Numbered from the stretch's first letter, positions 15,372-25,083 are shown. The stretch: 64,000 nucleotides of DNA from Lachnospiraceae bacterium MD308 (GCA_010206225.2 VIQU02000010.1:1-64000); one strand, 5' to 3'. A program made the numbers and translations. Notes: generated by a model from the letters alone, not told the origin.

Positions 15372-18300
15372 CTAATTTTCAATGGATTTTTCTATCAGTT
15401 TTACACAAGATTCACCAAGATAATTCGTCAACCTGCTCAATAGTCCAGACTCTGCGCGGACATTCCTGTTTGCGCCGAGACGCTTCATTGCGCGCTCTGC
15501 CTTACAATATATTACAACCGTATCTTCCCCTTCCGATACACTGATCATATCATAAAGTTCCTTTTCCTGCTGCCGAAAAGACTCCTTACTGTCAAACTGA
15601 AGCCAAAGCTCCCTTTTCGTTCTCTTAAAAGGAATGATTTCTTCACAGATCAGCCGGCTCGGTGCTTCGTCTTCCTCCGACACCCGGCCTCTTACAAAAA
15701 CCTTATTCTCTTCCTCCAGATACAGCCGATTCTTCTCATAATCTCTAGGAAATATAATAACCTCCACGGTTCCCATAAGATCCTCTATAGTAATGAACGC
15801 CATCGTCTGATTCTTTCTTGTATATTTGATCGTCTTAGCCGCAATGATCCCACCTATAGTCTCTTTTGCACCATCATGGACTTTTGTATGTCCGCTTTCT
15901 TCATCCAACTGGAAATCAAGCGTTGTCTTCGTTATATTTTTCTTCCATTTTTCCTCATATTCTTCCATCGGATGACCGCTCAGGTATACTCCCAGCACTT
16001 CCTTTTCAAAGGCAAGCTTCGCCTCTTTATCATATTCCCCCACATCAGGAAGCGGAATCTCAAATTCCGTTTTCTGCTCATCACTTACCATATCAAAAAG
16101 CGACATCTGACCTGTCATAGAATACTTCCGTTCCCTGTTCACCTGATCCAAAATCCCGGCATACGCCGTGATAAGCTGTTTTCTTGTGCCGGGAAGACTA
16201 TCAAATGTACCGGATTTGATAAAATTCTCTATCGTCTTTTTATTCAGCTCCTTCGGCGTCATGCGCTCAATAAAATCCTTAAGATTTTTAAATTCTCCGC
16301 CTGCTTCTCTCTCCTTTAAGATTACGTCAATGACCGGACGCCCGATGCTTTTGATCGCCGAAAGCGCATATCGGATATTTCCTGTATCCACCGAAAATGT
16401 TCCGACTCCCTTATTGATATCCGGCGGCAGGATATCAATCCCCATCTGGCGGCAGGTGTAGATGTATTCCGCAACCTTACCCGGATTGTCGATCACGGAT
16501 GTCATAAGCGCTGCCATAAATTCTACCGGATAATAGTATTTCAGCCATGCCGTCTGATAAGACACAACCGCGTATGCAGCCGCATGGGATTTATTAAACG
16601 CATATTTTGCAAAATCTATCATTTCATCATAGATCTTATTGGCAATCCTCTCCTCTATCCCATTGGCAATACAGCCTGGAACTCCCTCCTTTGGATTCCC
16701 GTAGACAAAACTCTGACGCTCCTTCTGCATGACATCGCCCTTTTTCTTTGACATGGCACGCCTTAACAGGTCGCTTCGCCCAAGGGTATATCCTGCAAGA
16801 TCACGCACGATCTGCATAACCTGCTCCTGATAAACGATACAGCCATAGGTAGGCGCCAGAATCGGCTCAAGCTGCGGACAGTCATACGTAATGGTCTCCG
16901 GATGATTCTTCCCCCTGATATACTGCGGTATAAAATCCATCGGCCCCGGACGGTACAGTGATATTCCCGCAATGATATCTTCCAGACTCTTTGGCTTCAG
17001 TTCTTTCATAAAGCTTTTCATACCGCCGCTCTCAAGCTGGAATACTCCGTCATTCCTTCCTGTTCCAATAGCTGTAAGAACCGCATGATCATTATAATCT
17101 ATCTTATTAATGTCAATCTCTTTTCCGCTGCTTTCGCCGGCAAGCTTCACCGCGTCCTGAATAACTGTCAGTGTACGAAGCCCCAGAAAATCCATTTTTA
17201 AAAGTCCTAATTCTTCCAAAGTAGTCATAGTAAACTGTGTGGTCACACAGTTGTCCGCCCCAAGAGATAATGGCACATACTCATCAACCGCATTCTGGCT
17301 GATCACCACTCCGGCAGCATGCATGGACGTGTGCCTTGGAAGTCCCTCAAGACGCATGGAGGCATCAATAAGTTCCTTTGCCTGCGGATCCTCCTCATAT
17401 GTCTTTTTAAACTCATGGCTTTCCTTAAGTGCCCGTTCCAGTGTAATATTCAGCTCCTTCGGGATCATCTTCGAGATAGAATCCACATATGCATAAGGAA
17501 GATCCATCACCCGTCCCACATCACGAATCACGCCTCTTGCCGCCATCGTACCAAAGGTAACGATCTGAACCACCCGGTCCTCCCCGTATTTCCTGACAAC
17601 ATAATCAATGACCTCCTGACGTCTCTCAAAACAAAAATCCACATCAATATCAGGCATGGACACACGTTCCGGGTTCAGAAAACGCTCAAATAGAAGCTGA
17701 TATTTGATCGGATCGATGCTCGTAATCTCAAGACAGTAGGACACAATACTTCCCGCCGCAGAGCCGCGTCCCGGCCCCACCATGATCTGATGGTCTTTCG
17801 CGTATTTAATAAAGTCCCATACGATCAGGAAATAATCCACATATCCCATAGACTTGATAACGGAAAGCTCATACTCAAGCCTCTCCTTAAGCGCACCGTC
17901 AGGATTCGGATATCTTCTTTCCAGACCTTCATAACACAGCTTGTTCAGGTACTCCCATGATGTATACCCTTCCGGCACATCATACTTCGGCAGTTTTGTA
18001 ACACCGAACTCAATCTCTACATTACATCTGTCCGCGATTTTCTGCGTATTCTCAAGAGCCTGAAGTGCATAGGGGAACAGCTCTCTCATCTCCTGCTCGG
18101 ATTTGATATAATACTGCCCTCCCTCATAACGCATCCGCTTCTCGTCAGACAGCTTCTTTCCGGTCTGTATACACAGAAGCATATCATGAGGCTTCTCATC
18201 CTCTGCATAGGTATAATGGATATCATTGGTCGCCACCAGTTCTATCCCCGTCTCCTGCGACATGCGAAGCAACGCTTGATTCACCTGACGCTGCTCGCTC

Positions 18301-18842
18301 ATCCCATGATCCTGAAGCTCCAAAAAGAAATTGCCCTTTCCAAAGATACCCTGATATCGGAAAGCCGCCTCTTTTCCTTCCTCGTACATTCCTCTTAAGA
18401 TATTTCTCTGTACCTCTCCCGCAAGACATGCGCTCAGCGCAATAAGCCCTTCGTGATACTGCTCAAGAAGTGCAAGATCTACACGGGGCTTATAGTAATA
18501 CCCTTCCGTAAAGCCTCTGGATACAATTTTCATCAGATTATGATAGCCCAGATCATTTTCAGCCAGAAGCACCAGATGATAATATCTGTCATCCCCTCCT
18601 CCCATTGCTTCCTTATCAAATCTGGAACCGGGAGCCACATATACCTCGCAGCCAAGGACAGGCTTGATCCCTGCCGCCCTCGCCGCACGGTAGAAGTCGA
18701 TGACGCCAAACATAACCCCATGATCTGTGATCGCCACGCTGTTCATCCCCAGTTCCTTAACTCTTGCGATACACTCTTTAATTTTATTAGAACCGTCCAG
18801 AAGACTGTACTCCGTATGGACGTGTAAATGCGCAAAACTCAT
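15372..18842 (-). CDS. dnaE: DNA polymerase III alpha subunit (DnaE)
   Basis: 1156 residues. The N-terminal PHP domain starts HLHVHTEYSLLDGS. The polymerase core carries GPGRGSAAGS near 357 and the catalytic PDIDVDF near 398. A helix-hairpin-helix and an OB-fold (IGGIIAAKTIKYTRKNQ, about 1000-1080) close the protein. There is no intrinsic proofreading exonuclease, so it is DnaE-type and not PolC. In Firmicutes it extends primers beside PolC. It heads the dnaE-pfkA operon. Confidence 0.95.
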   Translation of the reverse strand: MSFAHLHVHTEYSLLDGSNKIKECIARVKELGMNSVAITDHGVMFGVIDFYRAARAAGIKPVLGCEVYVAPGSRFDKEAMGGGDDRYYHLVLLAENDLGYHNLMKIVSRGFTEGYYYKPRVDLALLEQYHEGLIALSACLAGEVQRNILRGMYEEGKEAAFRYQGIFGKGNFFLELQDHGMSEQRQVNQALLRMSQETGIELVATNDIHYTYAEDEKPHDMLLCIQTGKKLSDEKRMRYEGGQYYIKSEQEMRELFPYALQALENTQKIADRCNVEIEFGVTKLPKYDVPEGYTSWEYLNKLCYEGLERRYPNPDGALKERLEYELSVIKSMGYVDYFLIVWDFIKYAKDHQIMVGPGRGSAAGSIVSYCLEITSIDPIKYQLLFERFLNPERVSMPDIDVDFCFERRQEVIDYVVRKYGEDRVVQIVTFGTMAARGVIRDVGRVMDLPYAYVDSISKMIPKELNITLERALKESHEFKKTYEEDPQAKELIDASMRLEGLPRHTSMHAAGVVISQNAVDEYVPLSLGADNCVTTQFTMTTLEELGLLKMDFLGLRTLTVIQDAVKLAGESSGKEIDINKIDYNDHAVLTAIGTGRNDGVFQLESGGMKSFMKELKPKSLEDIIAGISLYRPGPMDFIPQYIRGKNHPETITYDCPQLEPILAPTYGCIVYQEQVMQIVRDLAGYTLGRSDLLRRAMSKKKGDVMQKERQSFVYGNPKEGVPGCIANGIEERIANKIYDEMIDFAKYAFNKSHAAAYAVVSYQTAWLKYYYPVEFMAALMTSVIDNPGKVAEYIYTCRQMGIDILPPDINKGVGTFSVDTGNIRYALSAIKSIGRPVIDVILKEREAGGEFKNLKDFIERMTPKELNKKTIENFIKSGTFDSLPGTRKQLITAYAGILDQVNRERKYSMTGQMSLFDMVSDEQKTEFEIPLPDVGEYDKEAKLAFEKEVLGVYLSGHPMEEYEEKWKKNITKTTLDFQLDEESGHTKVHDGAKETIGGIIAAKTIKYTRKNQTMAFITIEDLMGTVEVIIFPRDYEKNRLYLEEENKVFVRGRVSEEDEAPSRLICEEIIPFKRTKRELWLQFDSKESFRQQEKELYDMISVSEGEDTVVIYCKAERAMKRLGANRNVRAESGLLSRLTNYLGESCVKLIEKSIEN

Positions 18843-18938
18843 CCTAAAACTCCTTTTCCTTCTGCTTCTGTCTTTATAACAATTTTACTACGAAACACCT
18901 GAAATGTCATATGAATTTTATCATGGATTTTCAGTAAA

Positions 18939-18980
18939 AAATGTAAATTGTTTTACATTTAGTTTGAGATATACTATAAT
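18939..18980 (+). promoter_or_regulatory. Promoter with a 22-bp palindromic operator over its -35 box
   Basis: TTTACA (18952-18957), 17 bp, TATAAT (18975-18980) forms a good sigma-A promoter for the downstream gene. AAATGTAAA (18939-18947), ttgt, TTTACATTT (18952-18960) is a perfect palindrome overlapping the -35, the usual place for a repressor site. The cognate regulator is unknown. Confidence 0.7.
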
Positions 18981-19010
18981 AAAAACATCATTTTGAAAGG
19001 AGTGATGAAC

Positions 19011-19199
19011 ATGGAGAAAAACAGATTCGTAGAAACCTATTCGCAGGGAGTCACCAACGTTCGCAAGATTATTGTTGACACACAGACAGGAGTTAATTAT
19101 TTGTTGATCTCATCCAATATGACAAGCGGGTGCGGAGTAGCCGTTTTGGTTGATCAAGATGGAAAACCAATCATTACAACCGTGAAGCCTGAAAACTAA
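19011..19199 (+). CDS. DUF6440-like small protein
   Basis: 62 residues, MEKNRFVETYSQG at the start, then a small beta fold (KIIVDTQTGVNYLLISS, GCGVAVLVDQDGKPII) matching the DUF6440 family. The frame opens earlier at a TTG (18993), but AAAGGAG is placed correctly for the ATG at 19011. It is preceded by a palindromic operator and followed by a terminator, so it is a separately regulated single-gene unit. The function is unknown. Confidence 0.75.
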   Translation: MEKNRFVETYSQGVTNVRKIIVDTQTGVNYLLISSNMTSGCGVAVLVDQDGKPIITTVKPEN

Positions 19200-19211
19200 T
19201 TTTCTCAAATA

Positions 19212-19253
19212 AAAATGGAGAAGATATCTGCACTTAGGAATCTTCTCCATTTT
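19212..19253. terminator. Bidirectional terminator after the DUF6440-like gene
   Basis: AAAATGGAGAAGAT (19212-19225) pairs perfectly with ATCTTCTCCATTTT (19240-19253). It lies between the convergent ends of the DUF6440-like gene and the HPr-like gene. Confidence 0.8.
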
Positions 19254-19278
19254 AGTTTTCTCTTATTAAAATTCCTGA

Positions 19279-19512
19279 TTAGCCGTTGATCATAAAGCTG
19301 ACCAGCCTGTCGATATCTTCTTTCTCATGCGCTACGATCTCAAGCTCCGGAATCTCTCCATTAGAAAAAATATTCGCAAGGGATACATACTGGGATAACT
19401 TGGACTTCAGGTTCAGTCTGTCTCCTTCCCCTGTTACGAGCTCTACTCTGCCTTTACAACTGTCTACTACGCTAAAAAACTTCTCTACATCTGTAATATT
19501 CTGTACTTTCAT
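19279..19512 (-). CDS. HPr-like small protein without the phospho-histidine
   Basis: 77 residues (MKVQNITDVEKFF...). The pattern beta-helix-beta with KSKLSQYVSLANI near 36-48 and a final helix (EKEDIDRLVSFMI) follows the HPr/Crh fold. The catalytic His15 region (GLHARPA in HPr) is replaced, and the Ser46 position is not obvious. It is therefore unlikely to carry phosphate in the PTS and may be a regulatory or orphan relative; this is inference. AAAGGAG precedes the ATG at 19512; a longer frame from 19536 lacks a ribosome site. Some genomes label similar proteins polya polymerase, which this is not. Confidence 0.6.
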   Translation of the reverse strand: MKVQNITDVEKFFSVVDSCKGRVELVTGEGDRLNLKSKLSQYVSLANIFSNGEIPELEIVAHEKEDIDRLVSFMING

Positions 19513-19563
19513 ATTACGCTCTCCTTTCAAACTCACTTTTCTTCTTACGTCATCAAGTATAGC

Positions 19564-20403
19564 CTATTTTTGCAGAATTTCAATACCCTTTTCACTGATT
19601 TGTATCTTCTGCTCTTTTAACAGCCTGCCGACGGCTCTCTTAAATGCGTTTTTACTAAGGCCAAATTCTTTTTTTATCAATTCCGCGTCAGATTTGTCAG
19701 TAAACGGCAATCTTCCCCCCGATATTTCCATCTTTTTTAATAACATCTGAGCATCTTCATCCATCTGAAGAAACGCTTTTTTTCGTACGCTTAAGTCTAA
19801 TTTTCCGTCTTCATGAACCTTCGTAACCCTCGCTGTTATCTTATCCCCCACCTTCAGACTGCCAAAATCCTCCCGTTTGGGAATCAGCGCCGAGTATCGG
19901 TCATCTACTGCCACAAATACTCCAAAATTCTTACTGACCTCATATACCGTACCCTTAACTTCATCATCCTTCTGATAGACAGAATCTGTCTTGAGATGTG
20001 GATATACCTTCATCGTAGCACAGAGTCTCCCGGACTTGTCCACATATAATGCCGCTAATACCTCATCTCCTTTCGAGACCTTCGCGGTCTGTTCTTTAAA
20101 AGGAAGCAGCAGATCCTTTGGAAGCCCCCAGTCAAGAAACGCCCCAATCCTTCCGGTGTCAGCTACCTTAAGCTCCTTAAGCTCTCCCATCATGATCTTC
20201 GGCATCTGAGTCGTCGCAATGATCCGGTCATCCGAATCTTTATATAAAAATACTTCAATCGGATCCCCAATCTCTATCCCCGCCGGAACCTGTTTTTTAG
20301 GGAGCAGTACCCGTTCTTCACTCGTTCCTAGATATACTCCGAAATCTACTTTCTTTACAACCATCAAAGTTCTCTTTTTTCCCAATTCTTCCTGTAGCTT
20401 CAT
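19564..20403 (-). CDS. CvfB-family S1 RNA-binding protein
   Basis: 279 residues with tandem S1-like domains: about 10-65 (VVKKVDFGVYLGTSEERVLLP), 75-135 and 145-210 (GTVYEVSKNFGVFVAVDDRYSALIP). They are followed by a winged helix at the C-terminus (ELIKKEFGLSKNAFKRAVGRLLKEQKI). This is the CvfB/YitL architecture, RNA-binding regulators linked to virulence factor expression in staphylococci. It lies 9 bp downstream of the thioesterase gene on the same strand. Confidence 0.87.
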   Translation of the reverse strand: MKLQEELGKKRTLMVVKKVDFGVYLGTSEERVLLPKKQVPAGIEIGDPIEVFLYKDSDDRIIATTQMPKIMMGELKELKVADTGRIGAFLDWGLPKDLLLPFKEQTAKVSKGDEVLAALYVDKSGRLCATMKVYPHLKTDSVYQKDDEVKGTVYEVSKNFGVFVAVDDRYSALIPKREDFGSLKVGDKITARVTKVHEDGKLDLSVRKKAFLQMDEDAQMLLKKMEISGGRLPFTDKSDAELIKKEFGLSKNAFKRAVGRLLKEQKIQISEKGIEILQK

Positions 20404-20412
20404 AATCTTCTC

Positions 20413-21132
20413 CTATGCTCTGAATTCTACCGTTGCGAAAGTCTGCCCTTTTACATTGCAGAGCTCTACAACCGTTCTGTTATCTTCCCTGCCGGCTCTT
20501 GGCATTATAATATCGTTGTATACTGCGGATTTTTTGTACTCTGCCCGCACCTGCCTGATCGGCTCTTCTCCTTCATACACTTCTTTCGCCATCTGTACGT
20601 ACTGGCAGTTATTGACATGTTCATTCGTGTCGATATGATATCTTCGTACCGGAAATGACTGCAGTTCTGTCATATTCTCCGGAATATCTATTTTTCTCGG
20701 TGCCCTCTCCATCCCGAGAGGCTTTGACACCCCATAAGCTTCCACCTCATCTGCCTCTGGCTTTGCTGGTCTGCCTTTTTGAAGATCCATATAAACCCAC
20801 AGAGAATTGGCACAGGCAGTTATCTCTCCCGCCTCGTCTCTCATGCAAAAATTCCGGTCGCCGCAGATTCCTTTAAATCCAGAGGCCCATGTACTAACAG
20901 TAATCTCCTCTCCCAGTTTGGGATACCGTTCGATCACGATCTGCCATGCAGAAAGCATCCACGCTTTTTTCTGCTTATTCAAATATTCCAGTCCATATCC
21001 GATCTCTTCCGACTGAAAAATACTACAGTCCTGAAAATAATTGATAATACCCGGAAGCGTCATCTTCCTCGTATGGTCTATCTCACTAAAACGTACTCTG
21101 CTTCTTATCGTATACTCATTTACTCTTGTCAT
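20413..21132 (-). CDS. Acyl-ACP thioesterase
   Basis: 239 residues with two hotdog-fold halves. The first contains VRFSEIDHTRKMTLPGIINYFQDC, the second the catalytic-type HIDTNEHVNNCQYVQMA (DxNxHVNN motif, N at about 170). This is the FatA/FatB-like bacterial acyl-ACP thioesterase family, which releases fatty acids from ACP. A TTG-initiated frame opens at 21147, but GGAGAGG is correctly placed for the ATG at 21132. It overlaps spoIIR by 17 bp. Confidence 0.87.
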   Translation of the reverse strand: MTRVNEYTIRSRVRFSEIDHTRKMTLPGIINYFQDCSIFQSEEIGYGLEYLNKQKKAWMLSAWQIVIERYPKLGEEITVSTWASGFKGICGDRNFCMRDEAGEITACANSLWVYMDLQKGRPAKPEADEVEAYGVSKPLGMERAPRKIDIPENMTELQSFPVRRYHIDTNEHVNNCQYVQMAKEVYEGEEPIRQVRAEYKKSAVYNDIIMPRAGREDNRTVVELCNVKGQTFATVEFRA

Positions 21133-21844
21133 CTGTTCCCTCTCCAAAGAAAAAACTTTTGATTTTAAAATCTGTTGTAGCTGTTATCATCTCATACTCC
21201 TCATCCGTCAGCACACTTTTGAGTTCCTCTTTTCCTTCCTCATCCACTACCGCACAAGTGGATGAAGTAAAGCAGAGATTAGGGTACAGCACACACCACC
21301 AGTTTTGTCCTTTCGCCTTCCCGAGTTTTATACGAAGCGCCTCGTAATAACCCTGCGGGAATGTGATATCCCCATACCGCTTATCAGGGAAATAGCAGAC
21401 GGACACTTCCGCCTTCGCCCGGTAAGAATACCCTTCTTCCTGAATCACCCGCTCGGCAACATCCTCAATCTCGCGCAGATGTTCCTTCGCCCACTTTTTC
21501 GTCTGGCTCGCCGATACCATATCTTCATTGCCAGGCATTGTCTGTTTCATATATTCCAGTACTTCATCCCTGACCTTTAGCTTAACCCGCTGCGCCTCAT
21601 CGCTGTCACTATCCGCCAACACATGAAAACGGAACACTTCTTTTGAAAGATTTCCCTGCATTTTGGAAATCCTCGCATCTACCTCCATAGCTCTCTGCGA
21701 GACATATACGCCCGTCAAAAGTGCTCCGATGCAGATTCCCAGTATAACACAGATTATCTTTTTTATCCTGTCTTTTTTGTCTATGTTTTTATCTTCTTCA
21801 ATATCTTCCTGAACCATATCTTTCCAGATCGTATTTTCTTCCAC
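21116..21844 (-). CDS. spoIIR: Stage II sporulation protein R
   Basis: About 242 residues: a short cytoplasmic start, one membrane anchor (KKIICVILGICIGALLTGVYVS) and the SpoIIR domain (FRFHVLADSDSDEAQRVKLKVRD and QNWWCVLYPNLCF). SpoIIR is made in the forespore under sigma-F and triggers SpoIIGA to process pro-sigma-E in the mother cell. The ATG at 21868 has no ribosome site; AAGGAGG lies 9 nt before a GTG at 21844, which I prefer. The gene looks intact, in contrast to spoIIID in this window. Confidence 0.85.
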   Translation of the reverse strand: MEENTIWKDMVQEDIEEDKNIDKKDRIKKIICVILGICIGALLTGVYVSQRAMEVDARISKMQGNLSKEVFRFHVLADSDSDEAQRVKLKVRDEVLEYMKQTMPGNEDMVSASQTKKWAKEHLREIEDVAERVIQEEGYSYRAKAEVSVCYFPDKRYGDITFPQGYYEALRIKLGKAKGQNWWCVLYPNLCFTSSTCAVVDEEGKEELKSVLTDEEYEMITATTDFKIKSFFFGEGTDDKSK

Positions 21845-21906
21845 CCTTATGTACCTCCTTATACTCATATAAGGAGTCTTGACAAAATCTGGAAATGATA
21901 TTCAGT

Positions 21907-22590
21907 TTAATTTTGTTTTGTCCGGATAACATCCATAACCGCATTTACCTGATTATCGATGTGCTCGCACACAATTCTGGCCGCTTCTTCTTTTTCACCC
22001 CTGTTGATTCTTTCAATGATCTCTTTATGTTCCTTAAGGAGCTTGGGATATACCTCCTCATCTTTCAGATATTCGATTCTGTACCGATACATCTGCTCAT
22101 GGAGATTATTCAGAAGCTGGATGAGCTTCTGGTTTTTGGTAGCCGTGTAGATGACGTCATGGAAACGCACGTCTGCTTCAGCAATTTCCGTAATATCTTT
22201 ACTTTTCATTGTCTTTCTGAAATTCTCGGCAGCCTGTTCAAGCTCTTTGATCTCCTCTTTTGTAATTCGGTCACAGGTAAGCTTCACGGACAATTCCTCC
22301 AGAGCCCTCCTTACTTCAAGGACATCCTTAAGGCTCTTTTCCGTAATGTCTGCCACTTCGGCGCCTTTCCTCGGAATCATAAGAACCAGCCCCTCAAGCT
22401 CCAGTTTACGGATCGCCTCTCGAATCGGGGTGCGGCTGACTCCCAGCTTATTGGCAAGCTGTATCTCCATCAGTCGTTCGCCGGGCTTTAATTCTCCTCT
22501 TAAGATTGCCTGACGTAGTGTATTGAATACGACGTCCCGAAGCGGCAGATACTCGTTCATTGTGACATTAAAGTTTGGTTCCACAATCAT
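21907..22590 (-). CDS. GntR-family transcriptional regulator (FadR subfamily, FCD domain)
   Basis: 227 residues. The winged helix is at about 15-75 (LRQAILRGELKPGERLMEI, GVSRTPIREAIRKLELEGLV) and the all-helical FCD ligand domain at about 85-220. The FCD domain has the metal-binding pattern D-x3-H (DVRFHDVIY) and later histidines. The ligand cannot be predicted. The start overlaps the ispE stop by 4 bp, so it is in an operon with ispE. Confidence 0.85.
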   Translation of the reverse strand: MIVEPNFNVTMNEYLPLRDVVFNTLRQAILRGELKPGERLMEIQLANKLGVSRTPIREAIRKLELEGLVLMIPRKGAEVADITEKSLKDVLEVRRALEELSVKLTCDRITKEEIKELEQAAENFRKTMKSKDITEIAEADVRFHDVIYTATKNQKLIQLLNNLHEQMYRYRIEYLKDEEVYPKLLKEHKEIIERINRGEKEEAARIVCEHIDNQVNAVMDVIRTKQN

Positions 22591-23462
22591 TTCCTCCTTG
22601 CATTGTGTACATTCACTACATACACCTGCTTAGCCAATTGTATTTCTTTTATCCTCTGGGCGGCCGTCTTAGCCAGATTCCTGTCATCAAAAATGCCAAA
22701 GACCGTAGGTCCGCTTCCGCTCATCACCGCATTTAAGGCTCCGCCTTCTTTCATGGTATTCTTAATTTCTTCAATCACCGGATACTCTTCCATGGTAACG
22801 CGTTCAAGCACATTCCCCATGCTGGAAGTGATTTTTGAAAGCTTCTCTTCTTTCAATCCTTCAATAATCCCGTCAATATCCGGATGCGCCTCTATTTCCC
22901 GGGAATCAAGCCTCTCATACACCAGCTTCGTAGAGACTGCCACCGGCGGCTTTGCGAGCAATACAAAACACCTTGGCATGGGCGCCAACGGTGTCAGTAT
23001 CTCTCCGATTCCCTCTGCAAGAACTGTCCCCCTCATAATACAGTACGGAACATCCGCCCCTAGCGTCACGCCTCTTTCCATAAGTTCTTCCATCGTAAGA
23101 CCTAGCCCGAACATACGGTTCATGCCAAAAAGAACTGCCGCCGCATTAGAACTTCCTCCTGCCATCCCAGCTGCTACAGGGATATGTTTCTCAAGCCCGA
23201 TACTGACGCCTTCTTTTATATCAAATTCATCCTTCAAAAGCTTTGCCGCCCTGTATGCGAGGTTATTCTCATTCGTCGGAAGATAGTAAAGATTTGTCTC
23301 AATCCCAATTCCGGGGTTCTTTCGCTTTTTTATCGTAATCTGGTCGTACAGGTAGACCGTCTGCATCACCATGCGCACATCATGATAGCCATTCTCCCTT
23401 CTTCCAAGTACATCAAGCCCCAGATTAATCTTTCCGAGCGCCTTAAGTTCTATTCTATCCAT
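22587..23462 (-). CDS. ispE: 4-diphosphocytidyl-2-C-methyl-D-erythritol kinase
   Basis: 291 residues, GHMP kinase fold. The N-terminal substrate loop is KINLGLDVLGRRENGYHDVR (11-30), the ATP-binding loop is PVAAGMAGGSSNAAAVL (about 94-110) and the C-terminal motif is MSGSGPTVFGIF near 255. It phosphorylates CDP-methylerythritol in the MEP isoprenoid pathway. Size is normal. It is followed by the GntR regulator with a 4-bp overlap. Confidence 0.93.
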   Translation of the reverse strand: MDRIELKALGKINLGLDVLGRRENGYHDVRMVMQTVYLYDQITIKKRKNPGIGIETNLYYLPTNENNLAYRAAKLLKDEFDIKEGVSIGLEKHIPVAAGMAGGSSNAAAVLFGMNRMFGLGLTMEELMERGVTLGADVPYCIMRGTVLAEGIGEILTPLAPMPRCFVLLAKPPVAVSTKLVYERLDSREIEAHPDIDGIIEGLKEEKLSKITSSMGNVLERVTMEEYPVIEEIKNTMKEGGALNAVMSGSGPTVFGIFDDRNLAKTAAQRIKEIQLAKQVYVVNVHNARRK

Positions 23463-23508
23463 ATTTTTTCTCCTGATATGTGTATTCTGTATCTTGTATA
23501 CAATATAC

Positions 23509-25068
23509 CTATAGTATACTCATGTTTTCTTTAAAAATCAACAGTTTTTCACCTGATTTGATATCGGAATTTGTCTTTTCATTGATCTCCATAATTCCGT
23601 CTACCGTTGTGCTGTAATGTTTCGCTAAGTTCCACAGCTCATCGCCCTCTTTTACGATATATCCGATAATCCCGGGTCGTTTTTCCAATTCTTCCAGATC
23701 AATCGGCTCTTCCTCTATCTCTTCAATATCCGCAACCGGAACCGGCTGCTTCACAAAGCAGTTAAAGGCAAGAACTGCTTTCACCTCTATCTCACCATTG
23801 CCAAGAAGACCGATACTTAACTGTTCTACTGCGCTGATGAGATCGAACACCATATCCTTAGTTGTCTCATTACTTTCCAACAGATAGGAAAACGGAACCA
23901 TACCCTGCCATACATCAAACGGGATGTTATCATCCGCCTTGACATATAAGAAAAAGACATGGAGTACGCCTTCAATCTTGATTCCTTCCGGAACCACCTC
24001 TGTGTGCTCAAGCTGGATTCTCGCATTACTATGGCATATCTGCAAAATATCGTCCTTTATCTCAGGAAGAAGAAGTCGTTCTGCAATCTTGCATTTTGAG
24101 TGATTCTGCATCAATGAACGCTCCAGAGACTTATTCGATATTCTTGGACGGCAGACATTATCCAGAGAATACACATCCAAAAGAAGCTCTACCGTCTCTT
24201 CCTCATACACGACAATACGTGCTTCCAATGTCGCTTCTATTCCAAGAAGCCGCATCTCGCCATCCTCATCCATGCGCACATCAATTGATACATCTGTAAC
24301 TGCCGTGTAGACCTGATGGAACATCCCCTCCTGCGCACCGCCAATCTCCATCCTTCCCTCATAGGGAATCGACTGTTCAAACCAGTCTGTCTTGCCTTCT
24401 AAGGATTCATAAAAGCAGAATAATAAGAGTTCTCCCTGCAAAAGAAGCTCATCCTGTGAAATCCTTGTATCCAGTTTCCTTGGTGAAACTTCTGTCCACA
24501 ATAATACTCCCACCGTCTCTTTTGTCCCTCCGATTGTGATCTCTTCTTTGATCCGGTATGTATCCTTCTTCACCGTAAATAGCTTTAGAATATCCTTTTT
24601 CACATATTTTTTGTATAGGCTTCCGTCTCCCCTTGCATCCAACGTGAGTTTTTCTTCTTGCCTTCCTTCCGAGCAAAGAGCGAACTCTGCCAGTGCTTTG
24701 ATATTCAGCTTGCGTGAATGGATCATCGTAACACTTACATCACAGTCCATTGTCTTAATAAACAGATTCTCCTCCGGTTCCTCCTCTACATAAACCATCT
24801 CCTCAAAAGGAATTCTCCCTTCTAAAAAAGCCAGACGCATCTCTCCTTCATCCGTTGCATACAGCACCTTAAAATTCATCTTCCCAGATACCCGCACATA
24901 ATTCTCTACCCGCTTGATATCGTCGATCAAAAGGCTTCCCTCTCCCAGAATCACCTGCTTCACATCATGCTTTGCATCCGGCACATTGTAATCGTCGTCG
25001 ATATAAAACTGATCGGTAATTGTCCTGCCCTGACGATAGACAAGAAATTCCTTTTTCTCATATTCCAT
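23509..25068 (-). CDS. SPOCS (DUF3794) / LysM spore protein, SipL-like
   Basis: 519 residues with repeated SPOCS/DUF3794 segments (for example VPDAKHDVKQVILGEGSL near 30-47 and repeated beta-rich blocks to about 440) and a C-terminal LysM domain (GYIVKEGDELWNLAKHYSTTVDGIMEIN). This is the layout of C. difficile SipL, which works with SpoIVA to attach the coat to the forespore and is the clostridial counterpart of SpoVID. The name sipL is likely but not certain, since other SPOCS-LysM paralogues exist. Confidence 0.8.
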   Translation of the reverse strand: MEYEKKEFLVYRQGRTITDQFYIDDDYNVPDAKHDVKQVILGEGSLLIDDIKRVENYVRVSGKMNFKVLYATDEGEMRLAFLEGRIPFEEMVYVEEEPEENLFIKTMDCDVSVTMIHSRKLNIKALAEFALCSEGRQEEKLTLDARGDGSLYKKYVKKDILKLFTVKKDTYRIKEEITIGGTKETVGVLLWTEVSPRKLDTRISQDELLLQGELLLFCFYESLEGKTDWFEQSIPYEGRMEIGGAQEGMFHQVYTAVTDVSIDVRMDEDGEMRLLGIEATLEARIVVYEEETVELLLDVYSLDNVCRPRISNKSLERSLMQNHSKCKIAERLLLPEIKDDILQICHSNARIQLEHTEVVPEGIKIEGVLHVFFLYVKADDNIPFDVWQGMVPFSYLLESNETTKDMVFDLISAVEQLSIGLLGNGEIEVKAVLAFNCFVKQPVPVADIEEIEEEPIDLEELEKRPGIIGYIVKEGDELWNLAKHYSTTVDGIMEINEKTNSDIKSGEKLLIFKENMSIL

Positions 25069-25083
25069 CCGCTGATTCCTCCT

